The notes below the pieces were generated by a model. That model made no database searches, was not told the origin of the DNA, and saw nothing but the letters and a program-made list of their open reading frames with translations. This document shows positions 6,599-12,125 of a DNA stretch of 12,125 nt, piece after piece. Position numbers and translations under genes: made by a program. The DNA comes from Verrucomicrobiota bacterium (GTDB taxonomy: Bacteria; Verrucomicrobiota; Verrucomicrobiia; Chthoniobacterales; UBA10450), in NCBI GenBank assembly GCA_003218615.1, contig QHOD01000032.1:1-12125 (forward strand). The letters run 5' to 3'. Every line of letters starts with the position of its first letter. Position 1 is the first letter of the stretch.

Positions 6599-7209
6599 TT
6601 TGACGAAGCGCTCCTTGGCATCGTGATATGGGGATCTCTTAAATACATCGGCTCGAGCGGCGGCAATTTAAAGTTGCGATTTGGATCTTGAGCAAGTTGG
6701 GCGAGCAGGTGCGCCGAAGGATAACGAATGACAGCACGTTCAAATTGGGGAAGCGATTCGGAACAAAAGATCGGCGTATCATTCCGAAGCGAGGCGAGCT
6801 TGCTCTTGAGGCCTTCTTCGCTAAACAACTCAGGGCGTTCCATCAGTTCGTTCCCGCTGATTCGCGCGAAGAAAAACGATTGGCGACGAGCGTCCCCAAT
6901 GACGCAATAATCTGCTTCTGCGCTTTCCATGCCGCAGATCGATGGAAAACCAATCAGGCGCGCGCCCGATGAAATTTGCAATCCAATTGCGGCTGAAATC
7001 GCGATGCGCGTTCCAGCATACGAACCCGGACCAAGCCCAACCACAATCAGGTCCGCTGCGCCACATTTTTTGGTGATATTGTCTAGATTTTCAAAAAACG
7101 CGCCGGAATTTTTCCGATCGTTTGGCCATTCAGGCGCAAGATCGACATCGTTGTCGCGCCAGGCCAGGCTGCCACGCACAGTGGACAATTCGATCGCGAG
7201 AATCTTCAT
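6595..7209 (-). CDS. tsaB: tRNA threonylcarbamoyladenosine biosynthesis protein TsaB
   Basis: Non-catalytic partner (204 aa) of TsaD in the TsaB-TsaD-TsaE complex, which makes t6A at position 37 of ANN-decoding tRNAs. It has an ASKHA fold. The N-terminal strand MKILAIELST is followed by the glycine-rich motif GLGPGSYAGTRIAI (58-71; usually GPGSFTGLRIG), a DARR segment at 107-110, and the C-terminal PMYLRDP (187-193). The frame is open upstream to 7302. ATG 7209 is chosen because it gives the canonical N-terminus and a 4-nt ATGA overlap with the tsaE stop. TsaD itself is not in the window. The protein is slightly shorter than E. coli TsaB, mainly in its C-terminal half. Confidence 0.92.
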   Translation of the reverse strand: MKILAIELSTVRGSLAWRDNDVDLAPEWPNDRKNSGAFFENLDNITKKCGAADLIVVGLGPGSYAGTRIAISAAIGLQISSGARLIGFPSICGMESAEADYCVIGDARRQSFFFARISGNELMERPELFSEEGLKSKLASLRNDTPIFCSESLPQFERAVIRYPSAHLLAQLAQDPNRNFKLPPLEPMYLRDPHITMPRSASSK

Positions 7210-7619
7210 TTTAAAGTGATCGCGCGCGTATTTTCTGATTTTATCTCGAACAAAATCCAGCGCGCCTGCCCGGGGATGAATTCTGGGAACCGGTCGGCCC
7301 ATTCAATCACCGAAACGCCGTCGCCGAAAAAGTAATCATCGAGGCCAAGCCGCGCGACCGATTGTCGATCTTCCAGGCGAAAAAAATCGAAATGATAGAC
7401 CGGGAAACGCCCGCTCGAATATTCGTGCAGAATCGTAAACGTCGGGCTGGTGACGGCGGCGCCGCTTCCCAGTCCAGCGACGAGACCTTTCACGAGTTGA
7501 GTCTTGCCACTTCCGAGTTCGCCTTTGAGAGCCAAAATCGATCCAGCATTGACATCCTTCGCAAATCGTTGTCCGATTGCCTCCGTTTCAGCCGGGTTGT
7601 TGGAAATGAACGTAGCCAC
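7206..7619 (-). CDS. tsaE: tRNA threonylcarbamoyladenosine biosynthesis protein TsaE
   Basis: Small P-loop ATPase (137 aa) needed for turnover of the t6A-synthesising TsaB-TsaD complex. Visible motifs are the N-terminal ETEAIGQRFA, Walker A GELGSGKT (33-40), the SPTF switch-like motif (58-61), YHFDFFRL (75-82) with the family Asp, and VIEWADRF (104-111). The length is typical. The start overlaps the 3' end of thiL by 32 nt, and the stop overlaps the tsaB start by 4 nt, so the four genes thiL-tsaE-tsaB-alr are tightly coupled. ATG 7619 is supported by the MATFISNNPAETEAIG N-terminus. Confidence 0.94.
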   Translation of the reverse strand: MATFISNNPAETEAIGQRFAKDVNAGSILALKGELGSGKTQLVKGLVAGLGSGAAVTSPTFTILHEYSSGRFPVYHFDFFRLEDRQSVARLGLDDYFFGDGVSVIEWADRFPEFIPGQARWILFEIKSENTRAITLK

Positions 7620-8517
7620 GGGGCAATTTTTGATCTTTGATCTTCGATTTTCGATTTAACCGACCGATTCGGGTAAGCGGCAATTTCGGAAATTTCTTTT
7701 GCCATTCTCGTTCCAGCAGATCTCTGTCACGCGGCGAAATGGCAAAAAGCAATTCGTAGTCTTCTCCTTCCGAAATTGCATTGTCGATCTTAACGCCGCG
7801 ATTGAGCGGCAAATTCTCCATCTCGATCTTGAATCCGACTTTGCTGGCGCGCGCGAGACGCGGAAGATCGACGCCCAATCCATCGCTCAAATCCATCATC
7901 GCGTGGATTGAAAAATTCTTCGTGAGCCAGCGCGATTCCGCAATCCGCGGAACAAATTGCAAATGCTTGCGTGTCATAGCGGCACCGAGCCGGCCAGTGA
8001 CAAAAAGATCATCGCCATCTTTGCCGCCGCTGCGCGTTACCCAGCGGTCTTTCTCAACAAACCCAACAACGCTCGCGGAAATGGCAGTCGGACCTGGTGT
8101 GCTGCTCGTTTCGCCGCCGACGATGCTGACTTTGAACCGTCTTGCAGCCCGGCGGAGGCCGCGATAGAGCTGTTTCACCCACTCCACTTCGGTTTGCGCC
8201 GACGTGATCAGGGTAATTAGCGCAAACTGAGGCACGGCGGAGGTAGCGGCAAAATCGCTCAGCGGGCGCATCATCGCTTTCCAGCCAATGTCGTGCGGGT
8301 TGACGCCGTGCAAAAAATGGACGCCCTCGATAATGCAATCGGTTTTCAGCACGAGAAAATCTCCGCCAACAGGGGGGTTCACTACAGCAGAGTCCTCGCC
8401 CGCGCCTGCGACAACTCCTTTTCCCCGCGGAAGATGAGGCAAAAGCTGCTCGAGCAGCCGGTCTTCGCCGAGTTCGCCCAGGCGAATCAGTCCTCTGGCG
8501 GACTTGCGCAGTCTCAT
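7588..8517 (-). CDS. thiL: Thiamine-monophosphate kinase
   Basis: Cytoplasmic enzyme of 309 aa that phosphorylates thiamine monophosphate to thiamine diphosphate, the active cofactor, using ATP and Mg2+. The PurM-like ATP-binding fold shows GAGEDSAVV (38-46), TDCIIEGVHF (59-68), RPLSDFAATSA (84-94), IVGGETSSTPG (132-142), DLSDGLGVDL (209-218) and SEGEDYELLF (249-258). Two metal-binding motifs carry Glu where E. coli ThiL has Asp: GED for GDD and GGET for GGDT. The carboxylates are kept, so activity is likely. The last 20 residues (NRKSKIKDQK and onward) are encoded by a heptanucleotide repeat and look like a tacked-on tail. ATG 8517 is chosen over the longer frame to 8631 because it gives the ATGA overlap with the upstream CPBP gene and the expected N-terminus. 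Confidence 0.93.
   Translation of the reverse strand: MRLRKSARGLIRLGELGEDRLLEQLLPHLPRGKGVVAGAGEDSAVVNPPVGGDFLVLKTDCIIEGVHFLHGVNPHDIGWKAMMRPLSDFAATSAVPQFALITLITSAQTEVEWVKQLYRGLRRAARRFKVSIVGGETSSTPGPTAISASVVGFVEKDRWVTRSGGKDGDDLFVTGRLGAAMTRKHLQFVPRIAESRWLTKNFSIHAMMDLSDGLGVDLPRLARASKVGFKIEMENLPLNRGVKIDNAISEGEDYELLFAISPRDRDLLEREWQKKFPKLPLTRIGRLNRKSKIKDQKLPRGYVHFQQPG
7629..7656. repeat. four-copy degenerate heptanucleotide tandem repeat inside thiL
   Basis: On the plus strand there are two copies of TTTGATC followed by two copies of TTCGATT, 28 nt in all. The repeat lies in the last part of thiL, 10 nt upstream of the tsaE start codon, and encodes the KSKIKDQK-like tail of ThiL. Because 7 is not a multiple of 3, a gain or loss of one unit would shift the ThiL C-terminal frame. 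Confidence 0.8.
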
Positions 8518-9347
8518 TGCGGAAAGAGTTCTGGAAATGCAAGCACGGTGAGCGACACCGTATTGAAGAGAGAATGCATCGTCATCGCGACCAGAATCGA
8601 GCCGCTCCATTCGTAAGCAATGGTGAAACAACTTCCCAGGACAAAGAGGGGGACGAAAGACGGGAAATGTGTATGGGCAGCGGCGAAGAGCAGCGCGTTG
8701 ACTGTAATTCCAAGAAAACGCCCGAAATAGCGTTTGAGTACGCCGTAGAGGAAAAATCGAAAAAGAAATTCCTCGACTACCGGCGCGATTGCCACCGCGA
8801 AAACGATAATCATAATTCGCTGCTCGATCGTGCGCGATCCGCTGAAGAGTTCGACGACGTTCTGCTTGCTCGAACCACTTCCAAAAAGGCTCTGCGTAAC
8901 GGCCTCCGACAACGCAATTAAAGGATAGGCCGCCAATAGCAAAATTGTTCCCATGCTGACAGCGCGGAGAAAATTAAGCCTGAAAAAACCGGCTGCCGAG
9001 CTGAGGTCAATCCCGCGGAGCTTCAGGAAAGTCGCGATGAACAACACCATGACCACCGTGAAAATAAGATTTGCCAGAAGATCGCGCGCGTTGAGCTCGA
9101 CCGAAGAACGCGAAACCGACGCGCCGATAGCGCGCAAAAATAAAAAGATCAATGCGCCAGCGACTATTGCTTCGGGCAACCCGAAGGATTTCGTCGGCGC
9201 GCCACCCAAGGGCGACGCTCGTGCGCTAATCTGGAAGATCAGCGCAAGGTAAACACAAATGCTGGCAAAAAAATAAAGAGCGAAAAGGACATTAGAACTA
9301 AAGCTCGCGGCGGCTCCGAATGCCGCGAAGAGGCTGTCGGATCGCAT
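8514..9347 (-). CDS. CPBP family intramembrane metalloprotease (Abi/CAAX-like)
   Basis: Polytopic membrane protein (277 aa) of the CPBP/Rce1-like family, glutamate-dependent or metal-dependent intramembrane proteases. The catalytic motifs are all present. Motif 1 is VVEEFLFRFFLYG, with Glu192-Glu193 and Arg197. Motif 2 is FAAAH, with His225. Motif 3 is MTMHSLFNT, with His258 and Asn262. About seven to eight hydrophobic segments are visible, including 17-40, 58-74, 91-108, 127-146, 179-202, 213-225, 231-247 and 251-271. The family processes prenylated or small peptide substrates in eukaryotes, and in bacteria is linked to bacteriocin immunity and envelope functions; the substrate here is unknown. 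It starts 12 nt after the sppA stop and its TGA overlaps the thiL ATG. An AGGA sits 3 nt before the start. Confidence 0.9.
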   Translation of the reverse strand: MRSDSLFAAFGAAASFSSNVLFALYFFASICVYLALIFQISARASPLGGAPTKSFGLPEAIVAGALIFLFLRAIGASVSRSSVELNARDLLANLIFTVVMVLFIATFLKLRGIDLSSAAGFFRLNFLRAVSMGTILLLAAYPLIALSEAVTQSLFGSGSSKQNVVELFSGSRTIEQRIMIIVFAVAIAPVVEEFLFRFFLYGVLKRYFGRFLGITVNALLFAAAHTHFPSFVPLFVLGSCFTIAYEWSGSILVAMTMHSLFNTVSLTVLAFPELFPQ

Positions 9348-9359
9348 GCGTCCTGTTCT

Positions 9360-10400
9360 CTACGGCGCGTAATAGCTCGGCAGAAAATACGCACGTCCCG
9401 TTTCCAGTTGCGGAATGAGCTGTTTCGGAAGTTGGAGTTCGATTTTTGAGTCGGCCTGCCCAAATATTCGCAAAAATCGGCTCAAACTGAAGGGGGGGCC
9501 GTATTTTACAACTTTCGCTTCAGGCGCATTCCCCAATTGTTTCGCTTTAGCAAACGCGTCATCCAGTTCACCGAGGCCGTCGATCAGTTTGTTCTCGAAC
9601 GCGTCCCTGCCCGACAGAATCCGGCCATCGGCGATCGTGTTGCGCAGAAGATTGGCCGGCAGATTTCTCTCCTTCGCCACGATGCCGAGAAACTTGTCGT
9701 AAGTCTTCATAATGAAACTCTGCACCAGCTCGCGTTCCTCCGGCGTAATTGGTCGCGCCCCGTTGAGCATGTCCTTAAACTTGCCGCTTTTGAAAACAAC
9801 GGAAGCGAGCCCGACTTTGTTGAGCAACTGCTCGTAATTCAAGGTTTGGATGATGACGCCGATGCTGCCGGTAATCGTCGTTTCGTTCGCCATCAAAAAT
9901 TTTCCGCCGCACGAGACATAATAGCCGCCCGAAGCCGCGAGCGAATCCATATAAACCACCACCGGTTTCCTGGCGCGCGCTTTGATCACGGCACTATAGA
10001 TTGCATCAGAGGCGGTGACTTCTCCACCGGGTGAATCGATTTCCAGCACGATGGCTTTGACCCGGTCGTCGTCGCGAGCTTGTTGCAGGGCCGCGCGCAT
10101 GTCGTCGACCATTGAATCGGTGACACTGCCGGGCAGCGAAGAGCTGATTAAGCCCCGCATTGTAATGACGACGATTTTATCGGTAACTCCGCGAGCGCCT
10201 CTCTGAAGCAGGATCTCGCGGAAACGGGGGAGCGGTTCGATTTCCCGAACACCAGCGAAGCGCTGAAACGCGGCGGCCATCAGCACGAAGTTAACGAACA
10301 GACTGGCGCAGAGCGCGACGAACAAAAATATGCTGAGACAACCGAGCCTGCGATCTGCTGCCATGACGGCACGAAACTGCCGAAGAACCGCCCCGCGCAC
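9360..10400 (-). CDS. sppA: Signal peptide peptidase SppA (short, single-domain type)
   Basis: Membrane-anchored serine protease that degrades cleaved signal peptides. At 346 aa it is the Bacillus-like short form, not the doubled 618-aa E. coli form. An N-terminal anchor lies at about 21-45. The crotonase-like fold shows VKAIVLEIDSPGGEVTASD (114-132), the nucleophile Ser157 in LAASGGYYVS, TGSIGVI (177-183), and the general-base Lys209 in SGKFKD. The Ser-Lys spacing of 52 residues is that of B. subtilis SppA. The start is uncertain: GTG 10400 is preceded by a weak GAGAAA, while ATG 10364 (residue 13, MAADRRLG) would also keep the anchor. The frame is open further upstream without an ATG. It is the first gene of the seven-gene minus-strand run. 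Confidence 0.92.
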   Translation of the reverse strand: MRGAVLRQFRAVMAADRRLGCLSIFLFVALCASLFVNFVLMAAAFQRFAGVREIEPLPRFREILLQRGARGVTDKIVVITMRGLISSSLPGSVTDSMVDDMRAALQQARDDDRVKAIVLEIDSPGGEVTASDAIYSAVIKARARKPVVVYMDSLAASGGYYVSCGGKFLMANETTITGSIGVIIQTLNYEQLLNKVGLASVVFKSGKFKDMLNGARPITPEERELVQSFIMKTYDKFLGIVAKERNLPANLLRNTIADGRILSGRDAFENKLIDGLGELDDAFAKAKQLGNAPEAKVVKYGPPFSLSRFLRIFGQADSKIELQLPKQLIPQLETGRAYFLPSYYAP

Positions 10401-10536
10401 AAGCGCTTTTCTCGAAGCCGGGTCTCCTTGCGGAGGTAGTGACTCCCGGGCAGTCCAAGCGAAAGCAGACTGGCGCGCATTTCTGCAGTACCGCGCGCTG
10501 GCGGTGGAATCATCGGCCCGGCGCCGACATCGTCGA

Positions 10537-10608
10537 GGTAGGGCGGGTCAGTCCGTGGGCGCCGAAGCCCGCACACATTCCCTTCGCACAGAAGATGCGC
10601 GCCCTACC
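10537..10608. repeat. 72-bp unit bounded by 9-bp inverted repeats
   Basis: GGTAGGGCG at 10537-10545 is the exact reverse complement of CGCCCTACC at 10600-10608. The interior is GC-rich and noncoding (it contains GTGGGCGCCGAAGCCCGC). The unit is unlike the repeat at 3773-3857. It could be a short nonautonomous element or a structured transcript end. No second copy is present in the window. Confidence 0.5.
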
Positions 10609-10610
10609 GG

Positions 10611-10639
10611 CTTTCATTTGCGATGAAACTCAGTATAAG
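10611..10639 (+). promoter_or_regulatory. candidate promoter of tRNA-Arg
   Basis: A TATAAG -10 box (10634-10639) sits 14 nt before the mature tRNA 5' end, with CTTTCA (10611-10616) 17 nt upstream as a weak -35. The spacing and the -10 match (5 of 6) are good, but the -35 matches only 3 of 6. Confidence 0.4.
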
Positions 10640-10652
10640 TGTTTCGCCGATT

Positions 10653-10726
10653 GCGCCCGTAGCTCAGCCGGATAGAGCAACGGATTTCTAATCCGTCGGT
10701 CGGGTGTTCGAGTCACCCCGGGCGCG
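10653..10726 (+). tRNA. trnR-UCU: tRNA-Arg, anticodon UCU
   Basis: A complete 74-nt cloverleaf. The acceptor stem is GCGCCCG (10653-10659) with CGGGCGC (10719-10725) and discriminator G10726. The D stem is GCTC/GAGC. The anticodon stem is ACGGA/TCCGT around TTTCTAA, which gives anticodon TCT at 10687-10689. A 5-nt variable loop follows, then T stem GGGTG/CACCC around TTCGAGT. The tRNA reads AGA and AGG codons. CCA is not encoded. Its anticodon belongs to the ANN-decoding class that receives t6A37, the modification made with TsaB and TsaE from the neighbouring operon. Confidence 0.97.
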
Positions 10727-10844
10727 CATGCTCTGAAAACTGCTTTTTCAAACAAGTAAAAGCTGACCCGTGTTCCCAAAGAAATATGAGCCAATCATCG
10801 CGCTGTGGTCGCGGTCCGCTTGGCCGCATCGTAGCCCGCGCTTG

Positions 10845-11345
10845 TCACCGATTCCGCAAACTCCGCGTATTCCCTGATCGGCTGGCATGGCGGTGTCTGT
10901 AACCGGACTGATCGTAGTAACCGTACCGACCGTATCCATACCCGCCGTACCCATAGGAACCGTAGGGGTAATAGTCGTAACCGTAATATCCGTACGGTTC
11001 GTACCAGCCCCACCACCACCACGGAAAGCCCACGTCGCCGATGAAGACGACATCATTAGAGAATCGGTGATGGCGCCAATTGCCATTCCAGTTGCGCCCA
11101 CTCCAATTGCGGCCACCCCACGTAGGAGTTCCGCCGCGGACGAACGTGTGTCCACCTGGCATTGAACTGAAATGGCCGCCGCCATGAAATCCGCCGCCGT
11201 GAAAACCGCCGCCGCCGAAGCCACCCCCATGGAAACCGCCACCGCCGAAGCCGCCTCCGCCCCCACCGTGGCCAGCGGCCCATCCTGTGTGAACCAGGGC
11301 GATCGATGTGATGCCGACTAAACTCAGTAATGCAAGCTTTTTCAT
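10845..11345 (-). CDS. secreted Gly/His/Tyr-rich protein of unknown function, probable C-terminal frameshift
   Basis: 166 aa as read. An N-terminal signal peptide, MKKLALLSLVGITSIALVHT, is followed by GWAA with likely cleavage near residue 24. Residues 25-57 are an almost pure Gly/Phe/His repeat (GGGFHGGG units). Residues 72-95 are rich in Trp, Asn and Arg, and 100-116 hold FIGDVGFPWWWWGWYEP. Residues 118-144 are a Tyr/Gly repeat. Such proteins are common in Verrucomicrobiota and Planctomycetota envelopes. I cannot give a function; cell-surface or metal-binding roles are only guesses from composition. After residue about 154 the frame loses its codon bias and soon stops, while the -1 frame continues with coding-like codons to a stop at 10795. 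The intact form may therefore have about 182 residues. No clear Shine-Dalgarno or operon partner is visible. Confidence 0.72.
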   Translation of the reverse strand: MKKLALLSLVGITSIALVHTGWAAGHGGGGGGFGGGGFHGGGFGGGGFHGGGFHGGGHFSSMPGGHTFVRGGTPTWGGRNWSGRNWNGNWRHHRFSNDVVFIGDVGFPWWWWGWYEPYGYYGYDYYPYGSYGYGGYGYGRYGYYDQSGYRHRHASRSGNTRSLRNR

Positions 11346-11526
11346 ATCCCAAGATCGTTACTCTTCCGTTTTGCAGCCACGGTGCGTTCGCGGGATTTTA
11401 CGGTGCTACTTAAGAGTTGATCCCCTCTCTCTCCTTCGAGATAGAAGATTGGCCGATCGCCGCGTATGCCTTGAAAGGCCGCGTCGCGCGAAACATCAAT
11501 CCATCCATTAGTCACTCATCACTATT
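11346..11526. other. intergenic region between the glycine-rich gene and the Ada-type gene
   Basis: 181 bp with no gene, tRNA or strong hairpin that I can support. Both flanking genes read on the minus strand, so this stretch must hold the end of the Ada-type transcript and probably the promoter of the glycine-rich gene. I find no convincing -35/-10 pair. Confidence 0.5.
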
Positions 11527-12125
11527 TCACTTTGTCGCGCAGCGCCTTTCGTGATCGAGCAGCCATTTCTTGCGCCACAGTCCGCCGCCGTAACCGCACA
11601 GCGTGCCATCCGCCCGAATAACGCGGTGGCACGGGATCACGACGCAAATCATGTTCGTGCCGTTTGCGCGACCAACTGCGCGCCTCGCATTTTCATCTCC
11701 CAGGCGCTTCGCCATCCACGAATACGAGCGAGTTTCCCCCACCGGGATGGACCGAAGGATTTTCCAGGCACGCAATTGAAAGTCCGATCCGACCGGCGCC
11801 AACGGAACATCAAACTCCAGATTTTTGCCGGAAAAATAATCACCGAGCTGCTGGCGCGCCGCTGTGAGGTGTGGATGCTCGCCCGGCACGACATTGGTTC
11901 GCAATCGCTTGCGCAGGATCGACAATTCACGTTCGGTCGCACGTCGGTCGATAAACTCAAGCAAACGCAGTCCTTCATTGTCCGCGACGGCGATCATCGC
12001 ACCCAGCGGCGTATCGATTCGCTCCGCGAACATCGGAGACCGCGTTCTGGCAGTTGTGGGTGGTTCACCAAAGATCTTTGTGAATGCTTCGCGAAAACCG
12101 CTTTCCGATTCAAAACCGCTGCCGT
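11527..12125 (-). CDS. ada: Ada-type AraC regulator/O6-alkylguanine-DNA alkyltransferase, N-terminus cut by window edge
   Basis: C-terminal part of a DNA alkylation repair protein. An ATG at 12033 would give a 168-aa stand-alone Ogt, but the frame stays open through it to the window edge. The upstream residues read GSGFESESGFREAFTKIFGEPP, the end of an AraC-type helix-turn-helix. This is therefore an Ada-like fusion of a regulator and a suicide methyltransferase. Counting from Met at 12033, the methyltransferase domain shows FQLRAWKILRSIPVGETRSY (85-104), RAVGRANGTN (118-127), the alkyl-acceptor Cys135 in IPCHRV, and GYGGGLWRKKWLL (147-159). Cys135 takes methyl groups from O6-methylguanine irreversibly. 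Whether the N-terminal Ada domain with its phosphotriester-repair Cys is present cannot be seen. Nothing alkylation-related lies next to it in the window. Confidence 0.92.
   Translation of the reverse strand, partial: GSGFESESGFREAFTKIFGEPPTTARTRSPMFAERIDTPLGAMIAVADNEGLRLLEFIDRRATERELSILRKRLRTNVVPGEHPHLTAARQQLGDYFSGKNLEFDVPLAPVGSDFQLRAWKILRSIPVGETRSYSWMAKRLGDENARRAVGRANGTNMICVVIPCHRVIRADGTLCGYGGGLWRKKWLLDHERRCATK

Larger units (their letters stand above)
10401..10652. other. repeat-bearing spacer upstream of sppA and trnR
   Basis: 252 bp without an assignable gene, lying between divergent sppA and tRNA-Arg. Its sppA-distal part is the inverted-repeat unit at 10537-10608, followed by a likely tRNA promoter. 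On the minus strand, 10401-10536 reads as an open frame with fairly high third-position GC (for example GLPGSHYLRKETRLREK) but with no start of its own and no homologue I recognise. It may be a gene remnant or part of an interspersed repeat. Confidence 0.4.

Noticed and set aside
10280..10576. 98-aa minus-strand frame overlapping the sppA start
   Set aside because: Its 3' half is out of frame over the sppA anchor and its 5' part lies within the inverted-repeat unit. No domain is recognised. Treated as a possible remnant only.
10727..10770. Possible rho-independent terminator after tRNA-Arg (GAAAA, then CTTTTTC)
   Set aside because: The A/T stem is too short and has no GC clamp; not strong enough to call.
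10748..11266. 172-aa Met/Ala/Gly/Thr-rich minus-strand frame across the glycine-rich gene
   Set aside because: It is an alternate reading of the GGC/TAC repeats and lacks a signal peptide or domain. The frame with the signal peptide is preferred.
11166..11279. GGC-rich repeat in the glycine-rich gene considered as a noncoding tandem array or CRISPR-like structure
   Set aside because: The units vary in length, have no unique spacers, and translate into a Gly/Phe/His repeat directly after a signal peptide.

Overview
The window looks like a chromosomal segment of a soil- or freshwater-type Verrucomicrobiota, with a Chthoniobacterales/Udaeobacter-like genome as my best guess. This is an inference from four things: the mix of genes, the near-absence of Shine-Dalgarno sequences, a glycine/tyrosine-rich exported protein, and palindrome-rich intergenic repeats. 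GC content is moderate to high and gene density is high. I see no phage, transposase, plasmid or CRISPR signature. Most of the window is housekeeping, and I found no convincing new multi-gene system.

Layout. (1) 1-2913, minus strand: a MacAB-type tripartite efflux operon read macA-like adaptor, then ATPase, then permease. The permease runs off the left edge. ATPase and permease are separate genes, unlike the fused MacB of E. coli. (2) 2959-3753, plus strand: a lone ABC-2 family permease (ABC2_membrane_6/COG3694 type), divergent from macA across a 45-bp gap. (3) 3754-3941: a spacer holding an 85-bp inverted-repeat element with internal palindromes. (4) 3942-5086, plus strand: a tight trio of a DksA/TraR-like protein with a lysine-rich tail, ribosomal protein L33 and ribosomal protein S18.

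(5) 5101-10400, minus strand: a seven-gene run read sppA, CPBP-family membrane protease, thiL, tsaE, tsaB, alr and a RelE/ParE-fold protein. Gaps are 12 nt, three ATGA-type 4-nt overlaps, one 32-nt overlap, and 37 nt before the last gene. It joins membrane proteolysis, thiamine diphosphate synthesis, tRNA t6A modification and D-alanine supply for peptidoglycan. (6) 10401-10652: a repeat-bearing spacer with a 9-bp inverted repeat, followed by tRNA-Arg(UCU) at 10653-10726, plus strand. (7) 10845-11345, minus strand: a secreted Gly/His/Tyr-rich protein whose C-terminus looks frameshifted. (8) 11527 to the right edge, minus strand: the 3' part of an Ada-type AraC/O6-alkylguanine alkyltransferase.

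The points most worth a second look are: the four-copy heptanucleotide repeat inside the 3' end of thiL; the DksA-like protein with half of its zinc ligands missing and a histone-H1-like tail; the RelE-fold protein with no antitoxin at the end of an essential-gene operon; the two inverted-repeat elements; and the probable frameshift in the glycine-rich gene.
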